Assembly: GCA_028583685.1 (NCBI GenBank)
Contig: JAMXIF010000077.1
Span: 10,521,507-10,585,506 of the forward strand
Reading direction: 5' to 3'
DNA length: 64,000 nt
DNA from: Petaurus breviceps papuanus
Lineage: Eukaryota > Chordata > Mammalia > Diprotodontia > Petauridae
Shown piece by piece: positions 20,770 to 30,539 of the stretch. Each line of letters starts with the position of its first letter. The first letter of the stretch is position 1. A model generated the notes under the pieces. The model saw only the letters and a list, made by a program, of their open reading frames with translations, made no database searches and was not told the DNA's origin. Position numbers and translations under genes: made by a program.

Positions 20770-21010
20770 TAGGCCCGAGATATCATAGAGGTCAATTTCT
20801 TTATTTTACAGATAAGGAAACTGAGTCCTCAGAAGGCTAAGCGACTTGCCCATGCTCACATGGGTACTAAGGCCAGAGCCAGGAATCAAGACTAAGTCTT
20901 CTGACTACAAATCCAGCACTCTTCACTTCCCATTCTTTTAAACACAGGGTTGACTAAACATTCCTTCATTTATTTAACAAGCATTTATTGAGTCCCTACT
21001 GTGTAGTGAA
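20770..21010 (-). repeat. MIR-type SINE, minus, followed by L2 3' end
   Basis: 20,770-20,945 has TTTTACAGATAAGGAAACTG, GCGACTTGCCCATGCTCACA and AAATCCAGCACTCTTCAC. 20,960-21,005 has TATTTAACAAGCATTTATTG, AGTCCCTACTGTG, an antisense L2 terminus. Confidence 0.75.
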
Positions 21011-21429
21011 ATGAGTAGTTAATTTCAGTCCCCTCTTAGGGAACAAGAATCATTATGGATCCGTGTTTTTCCTTTGTTCACTGCCTTGTGACACACAGGC
21101 TAATCTGCCTGTAAAAATTAGAACACTTCAGCCAGGAAAGGAAATGTCTCAGAGGGCAGGGTCAGCATTTATAAAGCCACAAATAAAAAGACTGGGGGAA
21201 CAGGATTTTTACCAGATCCCAGGATAGAGGTACTTGGGAAGCTTGAGAAGATTTAAGTTTAGGAGTAATAAAGAGAAATAAAGAAAGTTTTCTTGGCACT
21301 ATTCTCTCCTTGTTCTCCTCCTGTCTAAAAGCATCTTCTTAGCATCCTTTGATGGACTTTCATCTATATTAAGTCCTGTTACGATATGTATATCCTAAGG
21401 CTCTGTTCTGTGTCCCAAAACAACAACAT

Positions 21430-21670
21430 GTAGCATTTATTTAGCATTTTAAAGTTTGCAAAGCACTTTACAAATATGTCATTTGATCTTCAAAACAACC
21501 TTGTGAGGAAGGTGCTAGTATTATCTCCATTTTACAGATGAGGAAACTGAGGCTAATAGAAGTTATATAACTTGCTCAGGGTCATGCAACTAGTAAATGT
21601 TGGAGAGAGAATTTGAACTCCTCATTCTGACTCCAACTTTTAGTACTCTATCAAGTAGGCTACTTTACTG
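21430..21670 (-). repeat. MIR-type SINE, minus, well preserved
   Basis: Full antisense MIR: TAGCATTTATTTAGCATTTT, TTTGCAAAGCACTTTACAAA, ACAACCTTGTGAGGAAGGTG, CCATTTTACAGATGAGGAAA and AACTTGCTCAGGGTCATGCA. Confidence 0.9.
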
Positions 21671-21689
21671 CCCTTTTTTCCCCCTATTC

Positions 21690-22190
21690 CTTGGTTTTCT
21701 TGCCAGCTCTCAAGGGTTTCATTATCATCTCTACACAGATATCTTCCAGATCTATCTATCCAATACTAGTCTCCTTCTGAGCTCTGGTCCTCTATCACCA
21801 GTGGTTTATTGGACATCCAGTTGGGTGAACTAGAAGTATCTCAAACATTGCACGTTTGAAACCAAACTCATTTTTCATCCCTTCTAACCCACCCCTCTTT
21901 TAAATTTCCTGTTACTGTTGAATCACCCCCCCTTTACAATCTTCATATTCTCAACTCTTCACTGTCCCTAATTCCCCATATTCAGTTAGTTGACAAATTT
22001 TGATGATCTCATCTCCACAATATCTCCCACTTTGTCCTCTTCCCTCCACTCACACAGCCACCATCTTAGTTCAGGACAACACTGCCTCTTACCTGGACAA
22101 CTGCAATAGCTTCCTGATAGGTTACCTTGCCTCAAGGTGCTCTCTCCTCTATCCCATGCACCCTGCAGTTTCCAAAGTGACCTAGCTCAG
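21690..22190 (+). mobile_element. L2 LINE reverse-transcriptase region, plus
   Basis: The frame at 21,597-21,833 reads FHYHLYTDIFQIYL, which lines up with the L2 reverse-transcriptase catalytic motif FxYxxYADDTQ; the second catalytic aspartate is lost. It continues with CCAAACTCATTTTTCATCCC, TCCACTCACACAGCCACC and ACCTGGACAACTGCAATAGC, all standard L2 landmarks in order. Broken by stops and deletions. Confidence 0.8.
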
Positions 22191-22194
22191 TCAT

Positions 22195-22385
22195 GCCCAT
22201 TTAAGTGCTTGCTATGTAACAGGCACCATGCTAGGTACTGGGATAATCATCACATTGATCATCACAAGGTGTTCTCAGGTTGTTCAGAAATTGTTGGTAT
22301 TATTATTCCCATTTTTCAGATGTGTAAACTGATGCTCAGACATGTAAAATAGCTAACCTGGGGTCACAGAGATGGTAAGGAGGCA
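22195..22385 (-). repeat. MIR-type SINE, minus
   Basis: TTAAGTGCTTGCTATGTAAC, AGGCACCATGCTAGGTACTG, CCATTTTTCAGATGTGTAAA and CTAACCTGGGGTCACAGAGA in MIR order. Confidence 0.75.
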
Positions 22386-22397
22386 AGAGGAAACACA

Positions 22398-22409
22398 CAC
22401 TCTCTCTCT

Positions 22410-22440
<31 letters not shown>
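22398..22440. repeat. (TC)n then (TA)n microsatellite
   Basis: ACTCTCTCTCTCTC followed by about 28 bases of TA repeats. Confidence 0.95.
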
Positions 22441-22442
<2 letters not shown>

Positions 22443-22444
<2 letters not shown>

Positions 22445-22640
22445 CAGCAGCTAGATTTTGTCAGAAGACCTGGGTTTGAATTCCAATCCTTTAATTTATT
22501 ACCTATGACTTCCTTGGGTTAGTTAGACATTTCCCCTCTAGAGTTCTTATATCCCTCATTTGTGCATCAAATGTGTTAGATATACTCTCAGATCTCGATT
22601 TCTAAATTTGTGATGCTAAGATTCAGAGGATTTAAATCCA
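22443..22640 (+). repeat. MIR-type SINE, plus
   Basis: GCAGCAGCTAGATTTTGTCA head, AGACCTGGGTTTGAATTCCA B-box region and a diverged CORE and tail. Confidence 0.65.
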
Positions 22641-22978
22641 GCTTTCTTCAGACTCTAATGACTCCATTTCTTCTCTGCCTTCATATAGTAAATTTTAGAT
22701 GAGTCTAAAATCATGAGTAATATAGCTTAAAGATAGCTAGGTTTATTTGGGAATGACATTTGTACACTTAATTATTAGGGGAAAGGGTAAATATTTAGGA
22801 ATCAATCTCTAATCTTTAAAATTGGTGCTAAGATGACTTGCCATGTTCTCTCCAAACCAGTCACTTGGAATCCTGTGCTGGGGGAGCCATGAGGTCTCTC
22901 CCATTGAGATAGTTCTTTTTTTCTTAACCAGTCAACCCTTCATGCATCACTTGCTGTAAGATGTTAAGATGATATGTG

Positions 22979-22982
22979 TATG

Positions 22983-23025
<43 letters not shown>

Positions 23026-23053
23026 ATCTATATCTATAGCTATAGCTATAGAG
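22979..23053. repeat. (TA)n(TG)n(TATC)n(CTATAG)n compound microsatellite
   Basis: TATATA run, TGTGTG run, then TATCTATATC and three CTATAG-type units. Confidence 0.95.
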
Positions 23054-23089
23054 AAACATATCTAAACTTCATTGTGGCCCTCAAGAGGG

Positions 23090-23395
23090 GAGGTTTAGGG
23101 GGAGGGGAAAAAGAACAAAGTTAAAAAGTGCACAACAAAGAACAAAACTCACAGGGAAGCAAAGAAAAGATGGACGATTCTCAACACAACAAGTATTTGT
23201 CATACAGGCTTTCTTGAAATGAAAATTTATTGTTACATATTTTGAATCCTCTCTTATGTTCTGCTATGCACATGACATGCCTTTATTTCTTTCTACTTTG
23301 TATTTAAGCTCCAATATCTAACTTTATGTCTTTGTTTCTTTATTCTCTGTTTGTGTTCTGGTGTTTGAGACTAAAATAAAATTCTGGAGAAAAAA
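23090..23395 (+). mobile_element. Retroelement-like 3' end with poly-A, family unresolved
   Basis: Ends GAGACTAAAATAAAATTCTG then an A-run, that is, a polyadenylation signal followed by a tail, as in a retrotransposed RNA. Upstream is T-rich UTR-like sequence (ATGAAAATTTATTGTTACAT; CTTTCTACTTTGTATTTAAG). It carries no coding trace I recognise. It could be the 3' end of a LINE (RTE or L1) or of a processed mRNA copy. A WSINE inserted at its tail. Confidence 0.4.
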
Positions 23396-23405
23396 AAAAC
23401 AAAAA

Positions 23406-23571
23406 AGGGGGGCAGCAAGGTGGCACAGTGAAGAGAGCACTGGCCCAGGAATCAGGAGGATGAGTTCAAATCCGGCCTCAGACACTTGACACACTTACTA
23501 CTTGTGTGACCTTGGACAAGTCATTTAACCCAAATTGCCTTGCCTTCCCCTCTCCAAAAAAAAAAAAAAGA
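23406..23571 (+). repeat. WSINE1-like SINE, plus
   Basis: GGGGGGCAGCAAGGTGGCAC head, GAGTTCAAATCCGGCCTCAG, TGTGACCTTGGACAAGTCAT and a pure A-tail of about 13. Confidence 0.9.
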
Positions 23572-23574
23572 TAG

Positions 23575-23800
23575 TAAGATGATAGCAATAATATGAGCAT
23601 TTATCTAATACTTTAGGGTTTGTAAAATCCTTTATGTCATCTCTTGATCCTCACAAGAACACTTTGAGGTAGGTGCTATTATTACAATACCCATTTTACA
23701 GATGCAGATATTAAGGCTGAAAGAAGTTAAAATACTTGTGTGACGTCACACAGCTACTAAGTGTTGAAGGTAGCATTTCATTTCAGGTTTTCATGACTGT
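23575..23800 (-). repeat. MIR-type SINE, minus
   Basis: GAGCATTTATCTAATACTTT, GAGGTAGGTGCTATTATTAC, CCATTTTACAGATGCAGATA and TGACGTCACACAGCTACTAA. The TGACGTCA here lies in the MIR segment usually ending GGTCACACAGCTAG, so it is a chance CRE match. Confidence 0.85.
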
Positions 23801-24229
23801 CCCAATTTATGCAATGTCTCCACCAAATCATCCAATTGCTGAATTAAGATTCTACTTGGAGGGCAAATGCAACTTCAAGAACTGTCCTGGTCTCAGTAGA
23901 TGAAAGCAGTCTTTTCTATATGCCACAGAGAGGATGACATTGGGAAGCAACTCTCTTCCCAGTGGTTTATACCCTGTCAATGTGAAGCCCTGAATTATGG
24001 GTCTTATGAGTCAGACATGAATGAAATGCCTGAAGAACAACAAAATACTGAAATCCATTTGGAATGGATGAGCCAAGGGTGTTAATTCACTTGCTTACAT
24101 CACTGTGCTAAGAGAGAGCACTTGAAAGATAGATAAGAACATTGCCTATCTTCTGACATGTGTCTCATACCCATCCTTTGAGGCAGATCGTTTTCTTATT
24201 CCCATTTAATAGATAAATGAACAGAAGTT

Positions 24230-24525
24230 CTTTCTATAATAATATTTCACATAACATGGTGATTTAAGGTTTGTAGCTCACTTATTCCTTAGAGCAACCC
24301 AGTTAGACAGCTGATAATATTTGATAATTTTGCAAGACAGAACACTGAGCCTTCAAGTGGTTAACAGACTTGTTCAGGTTTACAAAAAAAACTCTCCCCA
24401 TTATAATGTAACACCCACTTGCCCAGGGTCACACAACTAGAAAATGCCAGAGACAGGATTCACACCCAGATCTTCTCTATGACAAGTTCAACATTCCATC
24501 TGCTATGCTGCCTGCCTCTGTTGAC
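24230..24525 (-). repeat. MIR-type SINE(s), minus
   Basis: A diverged antisense MIR, with CACTTGCCCAGGGTCACACA, GATTCACACCCAGATCTTCT and ACATTCCATCTGCTATGCTG in its right half. Confidence 0.7.
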
Positions 24526-24529
24526 ATAT

Positions 24530-24890
24530 GCCAATGGACCTTAATTAAGCCTTTGACAATTTGCTATCACGTCCTAACTTTCCCTTAAAAACAATGTGGA
24601 AAAAGGTACTAGAAGTATTGTACCTAAGAGAAATTAGCCATTTTCCTTTTCTGAGTGACTTTCATATTCTTTCCATTCAAGAATGGGAAAATATTTTGGA
24701 CAGTCCAGAGACTCTTACATTTTCAGACCATTATTTGAAATGTGACTTAAGGAAATGAGTAACCCTCTCTCTAATCTGCTTTATCTTCACATATTATTCC
24801 TGTAAATATATGAATCTTTTTAATGTTTTGTGGAGAGAGGATCTAATCCAGAGATGCTTGCAGCTTGTCCTTGGCATCGTGAAACAGCAT
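24530..24890. other. No gene recognised
   Basis: Unassigned sequence with a 65-codon chance frame. Confidence 0.4.
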
Positions 24891-24892
24891 TC

Positions 24893-24900
24893 ACACACAA

Positions 24901-24951
<51 letters not shown>
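24893..24951. repeat. (AC)n microsatellite
   Basis: About 58 bases of CA repeats with interspersed AAAC units (CACAAACACACAC). Confidence 0.95.
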
Positions 24952-24952
<1 letters not shown>

Positions 24953-25039
24953 CCCTTCCAAAGCTTTGTAAACCACCATGGTTCCTGTCAGCTGAGAAGT
25001 GAATATACACACTGCTGCTTGCCACAGGGGTCAGCGACC

Positions 25040-25560
25040 CAGGTATGCCCTGTCTAGTTTTCTGTGGTTTAATTGCGCACTGGATACAGACTTGAACCTG
25101 TTAGCCCAAAGGCTGATACAGACTTGATGAGATCATCCTTTCCCCTCCACATCATATTTCACTTAAGTGGTAGTCAACAGGCAGCCCCAATTGGCAGCCC
25201 AATCTGCAGTCTGTTGACTTGTAGCTAAATGCATATTGCCTAATTGTATAATTCGCATAACTTCATGCAAAATTCAAGATATGGGTGCACTTCAAAATGA
25301 TGGAATTGCTGAGGATAGATCAATGAGATTTTTATCTTGAAAAGTTCATTTATTCAATGGCCTGTGCCGTCATGGGTCAGTTAATTACTAGGTTTGGGAG
25401 TTAATTAGGTTAATGGATATATACCAAGTACACTAACAGCGATGGAATTGGTTATTTTAAGGTTGCATGAACAGCCATTACTAGGTGGTTGATCCAAGAT
25501 TTCAGAATCTTTCTTCAGAAATTAATGTGATTAAAATCTAGATTTTTTCCTTCACGATTC
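25040..25560. promoter_or_regulatory. Candidate conserved non-coding element (low-repeat, homeodomain-type sites)
   Basis: A stretch with no repeat I recognise, containing clustered homeodomain-like sites: TTTAATTGCG, GCCTAATTGTATAATTCG, CAGTTAATTACTAG, GAGTTAATTAGGTTAATGG, plus an octamer-like CATGCAAAAT. This composition is common in developmental enhancers. AT-rich DNA produces such sites by chance too, and without an alignment the call is weak. Confidence 0.25.
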
Positions 25561-25874
25561 TTTCTGATCAAATAAGATATTTGTCAAGCCTTAGCACAGT
25601 GCTAGCCCATTGTAGGTGCATAATAGATGCTCCTTTCTTCCCCTCCCTTGCCTGCCTTCTCCTCCCTTTCACCTTTCCTTTCCATAATAATGGCCAAACT
25701 TACCCCCTCCCACCATTGCAATATGCAAGATAAGACTGCCCTTCATGTCAACATAAATCTTTCTACCCTACTTGACTCAATATATTTCAGTTGAGGAAAC
25801 TGAGACATACTGTTAAGTGTGACTCCAAGCCCAACACTTTATCTATTGTGTCACCTAGCTGTCTCAAAAGAACA

Positions 25875-26235
25875 TACATCCAAGCCTCCCCACCCTCATT
25901 TCATTCTCTCCAAGCTAAATAACCCCAAATTTCATCTATAATTCCCATATATCATAGTTTCCAGAAACTGCATCATCCCGTCTACACCTTTCTGGATGCC
26001 CTTTCATTTGTCCACGTCTCTCTTAAAACAAGACACCCAGAACTAAACACAACACTTCGAATGTGGTTCGGCTAGTGTTGTTACCACTAGACTTTGGTTA
26101 TTGCAGTCTAAATTTCCATGAACATTTTCAAGATCCGGGTCCGACTGGTTACTTACTTATCTTATATTGTGTTTGTTTACTTATGTGGACCGCTGCATTT
26201 CTAATTTAAATCTTAAGGGTCATGCCCTCTTTCTT
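25875..26235 (-). mobile_element. CR1/L3 LINE 3' region, minus
   Basis: Antisense L3-type landmarks in order: CTCTCCAAGCTAAATAACCC, then TGCCCTTTCATTTGTCCACG, then ACCCAGAACTAAACACAACA and TTCGAATGTGGTTCGGCTAG. These complement the CR1/L3 ORF2 C-terminal stretch seen on the plus strand near 60,740-60,900. Confidence 0.8.
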
Positions 26236-26239
26236 GTCA

Positions 26240-27235
26240 CTCATATTTGCATTCCTGGAAGAATCTTAGATTCTTCGTCTATTCATTCCCTATAACCAAA
26301 CAGCTACCAAGACTGCTAGGTTCTACCTCCCTAGCATCCATCCTGTTCTTTCTTTTCACAGGGCCACCACACTAATTTAGCCCCTCATCCATCACTTCTT
26401 GTTTTGACTGCCTGCTTCCAGTCTCCCATTTTTCCAATGTACAGCTCCCAAATAGATATTTCCAAAGTACAGGTTTGGCCATATAACTCAAATCTTCCTT
26501 GTGTTCAAGTAGCTTAAAGACTCTTTCTTACCTCTTGAATAAATTATGGGCTCCTCTTCCATTATAATCCAACTTTAGGTAGGGCATGGTGGCACACACT
26601 TGTGATCCTTACTATTTGTAAGTGATTAGCTTGAATCAGGGAGTTCTGAACTTCAGTGGGCTAAGGCTAAGTGAGTAACCACACATTTCTCCACCAATAT
26701 GCTGAGCCCCCAGGAGCAGAGGGTCATTTAGCTGCCAAGGAGGATTCAGCTAGCCCATGAGGCCCTTTAGTGACCTTCTACTTCCAGACTAGTATAAAAA
26801 AATTATAATAGTCTGACTCCACACTTGTCTTTCTGGACTTGTTTCACATTACTTTCCCTAATAAATGCTAGGTTCTATATAAACTTGCTTTTACCAAATA
26901 CAGAACATTTCCTCTCCTGCCTTCATGCTTTTGAATATGCAATCTCCCATGCTTGGACTCTCTGTCTTCACCTCCACCTCTCAGAAATCCTATCTTACTT
27001 CAAGGTTCTCCTCAAAAAGTATAGTTTCCTACATGAGGTCTCTCTTGATCCCTTAGTTGTTAAGGTTCTTTCTCTATACGAAGAAATTACTTTTTATTTA
27101 CTTCTTTCTTTACCTGGAAATTGTTGCCAGGAGAACATAAGCTTGTTTTGGGAAGTGACAATTACTGTTTTTGTAATGATTTTTCTCTTGATATCCATAG
27201 AACTTACTTCAGTACCTTGCAAACCAAACCAAGTC
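26240..27235 (+). mobile_element. L2 LINE 3' half, plus, interrupted by a 7SL copy
   Basis: L2 segments in order: CATCACTTCTTGTTTTGACT, CAAATAGATATTTCCAAAGT, GTTTGGCCATATAAC, then after the insertion CTTTCTGGACTTGTTTCACA, CATGCTTTTGAATATGCAAT, TCACCTCCACCTCTCAGAAA and TTCAAGGTTCTCCTCAAAAA. The 142-codon frame at 26,825-27,253 is read-through of this degraded L2, not a host gene. Confidence 0.85.
26579..26797 (+). pseudogene. 7SL (SRP) RNA retropseudogene
   Basis: Follows 7SL RNA from its first bases. The 5' Alu-domain appears as AGGGCATGGTGGCACACACT, TAGCTTGAATCAGGGAGTTC and CAGTGGGCTA. The S-domain appears as CCAATATGCTGAGCCCCCAG, GAGCAGAGGGTCATTTAGCT and GCCAAGGAGGATTCAGC. A middle part of the S-domain seems deleted before a short 3' Alu-domain match (CTACTTCCAGACTAG) and an A-tail. 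ATTATAAT stands on both sides (26,561 and 26,802) as the core of a diverged target-site duplication in the host L2. SRP RNA forms the scaffold of the signal recognition particle; this copy is too diverged to function. Confidence 0.85.
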
Positions 27236-27254
27236 AAGCCGAGTATTTTTTAAA

Positions 27255-27480
27255 GTGGTTATTACATTCCAGGTCCCATAAGACCTCAAGGAGCTAACAT
27301 TCTGTTGAGGGGAAATATTACATAAACAAGCTGAAAGGGGGTAGGGGGAGGAATATGTGAAGGTACATAGGGCAGAAACATTGTAGACATAGTTAAGGTG
27401 AATGAAGAGTTCAACCTGGAGAAGAATGAAGATATGATTGACTTACATACCTGTATTAAAATGGAGGTTCTTGTAGGAAC
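27255..27480 (-). mobile_element. L2 LINE 3' end, minus
   Basis: GGTTATTACATTCCAGGTCC, CCTCAAGGAGCTAACATTCT and GTTGAGGGGAAATATTACAT, diverged antisense L2. Confidence 0.6.
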
Positions 27481-27499
27481 CAGATAATCAGAGGAAAAG

Positions 27500-27552
27500 A
27501 TGTGTGTGTGTGTCTGTGTGTCTGTCTGTCTGTGTCTGTCTGTGTATCTGTA
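27500..27552. repeat. (TG)n/(TCTG)n microsatellite
   Basis: TGTGTGTGTGTCTGTGTG followed by TCTG units. Confidence 0.95.
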
Positions 27553-27819
27553 TACTTGAAATGTGGGAAGGTTAGGAATGATGCTATCTTCAGTCTGAAG
27601 AGGTTATTTAAGCATTGTATGCTTAAATAAAAATTTCTCTACTTTTCTCATTGTAGAGAAGGTCTGGGAAAGTTGAGAGAAATGAATGTAGTGGACACTT
27701 AATAAATACTTCTTGATTCAAAATTAATTTCTCTTGTTAGCTCCCCCAGTCGTGTGCTTGTGAAGCTGATTTTTTTAATGTGTTTTTTGTTTCTCATCTC
27801 TTCTTTTCCTTCCTTTTCT

Positions 27820-28090
27820 TAATTTTTTTTTTGAAAGTGACAACATTGTCTCTTGTCTTCTACCATCCTTCTGGATCCCTGTGATTTCTCATAGATCACT
27901 GCCAGGGGTTTTACAGTTACATCTGCAAGATCTACCCATATCCTGGGATATGATTCTTCCCTGTGGGGAGACCTTAACTTATAGAAAGCGCCTCGGTGCT
28001 TCCTTATTATCTCCTCACCTGCATTGAGTCTTAATTCCCTCTTAACCATGTTTGTTAACCATGTTTTATTTGCCAAATTAAACAACAATA
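27820..28090 (-). mobile_element. CR1/L3 LINE reverse-transcriptase fragment, minus
   Basis: The minus-strand frame reads WVDLADVTVKPLAVIYEKSQ, then MVEDKR and QKKN, which matches the CR1/L3 segment ELADVIxKPLxIIFEKSW, VPEDWK and FKKG that precedes the RT core. The surrounding 89-codon ORF starts by chance. Much degraded. Confidence 0.75.
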
Positions 28091-28094
28091 CAGT

Positions 28095-28865
28095 AGCTAA
28101 CAGCTGGCTTCAAAATGACAAGCCCTCATTTTTAATTAGGCTCTAAATTCATTGTGTTTTCATTTTCTTGTTGTTTATAAAAAAAGAATAGCATTTTCTT
28201 GAGCATATGGAGCCCTTCTCCTTTGAATTCCCATGGATAAAGAATGGGACCATATATAATATCGCTTCCCTCTCAAATGCAAATGATTTCTATTGATAAA
28301 CAATATATAAAATTATAATGAATCAATGAACAAAATTCAAATGGTGATTTCAATACTTTAAGCTATAGTAAATAAAACCAGTGTTACCAGAAAAATAGTT
28401 CCTCACAGTTGATGACTCTCTCTGACATGCCTAGCAATTTATAATGTTGCCTGAAAGCTATAGAAGGCAGGAACAGAGATGGTTCTCTCTATATACACAT
28501 CAGGATCCCTTCCAGACCTAACCCAGGCCCAGTCTACTCCAGGTCACATACAGAAGATTTTGCCTTTCTTCTAAAATGAAAACCATCTTAACACTTGGAA
28601 CTTTCATAGGTGTGAATGTACAGCCCCCAAGTAGACTTAGAGGAAGAGTGTTGAGAGGGATTAAGTCTATAAAAACAAAGTTCCCCCCCCCAAAAAAAAA
28701 CAACAATCCCAGACTACTCAAAGACCAGTCAATTAAAGGAGATTGACATGAGGTTACTTAATACAGTCTTTTAAATGCCTTAGATGCTCTCCCACTGGAG
28801 TTCATTGCCATATTCACTGAAAGGGCTTAGAGTATAAAGGTTCACAATGGACTTCAGTGACTATC
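28095..28865. other. No gene recognised
   Basis: AT-rich sequence with a C-run and A-run near 28,685-28,700. Frames here are short and featureless. Confidence 0.4.
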
Positions 28866-28867
28866 GA

Positions 28868-29180
28868 ATTCATATTGTCGTTGTTTGCCCTTCATTCTGA
28901 AGAGGCCCAATGACATCAGGAAGGTGATGTCTTGGCTTGAGAGTAAATGGAATTTAAATGAGGTAAAGCTGTGCAAAGGCACCAGCCTCACTCTCTCTTC
29001 CCAGGCTCATCTGGGTTCAGTGACAAGACATAGATTAGAATGACTGAAGATAGCCCCAGATGCAGTGGGAGACTTTGTTGACTCTTTAAAGCTAAAGTCT
29101 TTCCCAGGTGTCAGTTTGTCTGAGGTAACACCTATTCACTGATAAAGTCTAGGTAAGAAATGAGGCAAAAAAAAGTGGCC
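28868..29180 (+). repeat. Interspersed-repeat-like segment, family unresolved
   Basis: Sequence such as TGCCCTTCATTCTGAAGAGG, CAATGACATCAGGAAGGTGA, GCTGTGCAAAGGCACCAGCC and AGATGCAGTGGGAGACTTTG resembles a multi-copy marsupial repeat I recall, with no coding trace. I cannot name the class. Confidence 0.4.
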
Positions 29181-29199
29181 TTTTGACTTTTTTTTCTGG

Positions 29200-29830
29200 C
29201 CAGAACATAAATTGCATAGAATTCAACAGGGATGTGAAAGGAATCCCACTCTAATATCCCTGACAAGTGATTGTGAAGTCACTGTTTGAAATCCCTCAAG
29301 GAAAGGGATCCCAACATTTCTTGAAGCAGTCCATTTCACTTTTCAATTATTTAAATTATTAAGATTTTTTTTCCTGATATCAAGCCTAAATTTGCCACTT
29401 TGCTCCATCTACCAATTGTTTTTGGTTCTGTGTATCATAATTAAAATGAACCTTGTTCTTCTACCATATGATAGCATTTTAGATACTTAAACATAGCTAT
29501 CATGGCTCTGCTAAGTATTTTCTTCTCCAAGCTAACCATCCCCATTTCCTTCAACTAGTCTTCATATGACACAAAGCTCAGGCCCATTGGTAAGTTGGGC
29601 CCTTGATAACTTAACAGTGTCTTTCTTAAACTATGTTGTGGCAAATAGAATATAATATGCCAGATTAGAATTTATTAGTCCAGAATAGAGTGGAATTGTA
29701 ACCTCCCTGTTCCTGAAAGCCATTTTGTTCCTAATTTAGCCAAAATCACATTTGTGTTGTTGGTTCCCACATCACATCACACTGCATGCTCATTTTAAGT
29801 TTGTAGTCAACTCAAATTTCAAACGAAATC
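29200..29830 (-). mobile_element. CR1/L3 LINE 3' region, minus
   Basis: Antisense L3: TTTCTTCTCCAAGCTAACCA, TTCCTTCAACTAGTCTTCAT and AAAGCTCAGGCCCATTGG, preceded by the region complementary to the element's 3' end (GAAGCAGTCCATTTCACTTT; TTTTCCTGATATCAAGCCTA). Confidence 0.75.
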
Positions 29831-29844
29831 TTTGTTTTACTGGT

Positions 29845-30230
29845 TGATCATCTAACCAAGCATTATGTGACTACTGTGTGTCAAACACTGGGCTACTTGC
29901 TGGGGATAAAAAGACAAAAATGAATTAGATCCTGCCCTGAAGAAATTTATATCAGGGGAAATAGAGCTCTATCTATCTATCTGTCTGTCTCTACATATAG
30001 AAATACACATACATGCATACATGTAGGTATTATATACATTCATTTATACATACATATAACCATACATATGTAAGTATATATATATAATAGCTAAAATATG
30101 AAGACAGTAATTAGAGAAGAAAGAAATAGCAGCCAGGGGAATCTGGAAAGGCTTTATTTTAAGGGTGGTACTCAAGCAAAGTTTTTAAGGAAACTAGGAA
30201 TTCTAAAAGGATGATAAAGTCATCAAGAAT
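29845..30230 (-). mobile_element. L2 LINE 3' end, minus, with internal microsatellite
   Basis: GTGTGTCAAACACTGGGCTA, GCTGGGGATAAAAAGACAAA and GATCCTGCCCTGAAGAAATT mark the terminus. After an AT-rich repeat (29,970-30,090: TATC, then ACATACATA and TATATA units) the L2 resumes with GGAATCTGGAAAGGC. Confidence 0.7.
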
Positions 30231-30234
30231 TGGA

Positions 30235-30420
30235 ATGGACATTAATCATCATATATTCTGACACCTTCATTTTTCAGATGATGGAACTGATATAGAGAGA
30301 AATTTAGTGACTTACCCAAGATCACACAATAAGTGGAAAAGGCAGGATTTGAACCTGTGTCTTTGCCCTCAAAATCAAATTCTCTATCATTTGAAAACAA
30401 TATAGCCTCTGGGAAAGTAG
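30235..30420 (-). repeat. MIR-type SINE, minus
   Basis: TTTTTCAGATGATGGAACTG, AGTGACTTACCCAAGATCAC and GCAGGATTTGAACCTGTGTC. Confidence 0.8.
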
Positions 30421-30496
30421 GAAGTTCCAATCATTAAGCCACTGAAAAGAAAATGCAGGTAGTACATTCTGATACACTGTGGGAATACAAATCAGG

Positions 30497-30532
<36 letters not shown>
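30497..30532. repeat. (GT)n microsatellite
   Basis: Pure GT tract after GGGTGTGCGTG. Confidence 0.95.
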
Positions 30533-30533
<1 letters not shown>

Positions 30534-30539
30534 GATAAA

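Noticed and set aside
22960-23582. Imperfect 16-bp match (GATGTTAAGATGATA against GATAGTAAGATGATA) as a target duplication around the 23-kb block
   Set aside because: It would enclose a microsatellite, an unrelated 3' end and a SINE, and the right copy is part of a MIR. Probably coincidence.
23740-23750. TGACGTCA as a second CRE promoter element
   Set aside because: It lies in the MIR segment that normally reads AAGGTCACACAGCTAG, with no CpG density or other promoter motif nearby.
24794-25057. Repetitive peptides on both strands
   Set aside because: Translations of the (AC)n microsatellite.
26825-27253. 142-codon ORF as a possible membrane protein gene
   Set aside because: Its sequence follows the L2 LINE 3' half in order and the frame is open by chance.
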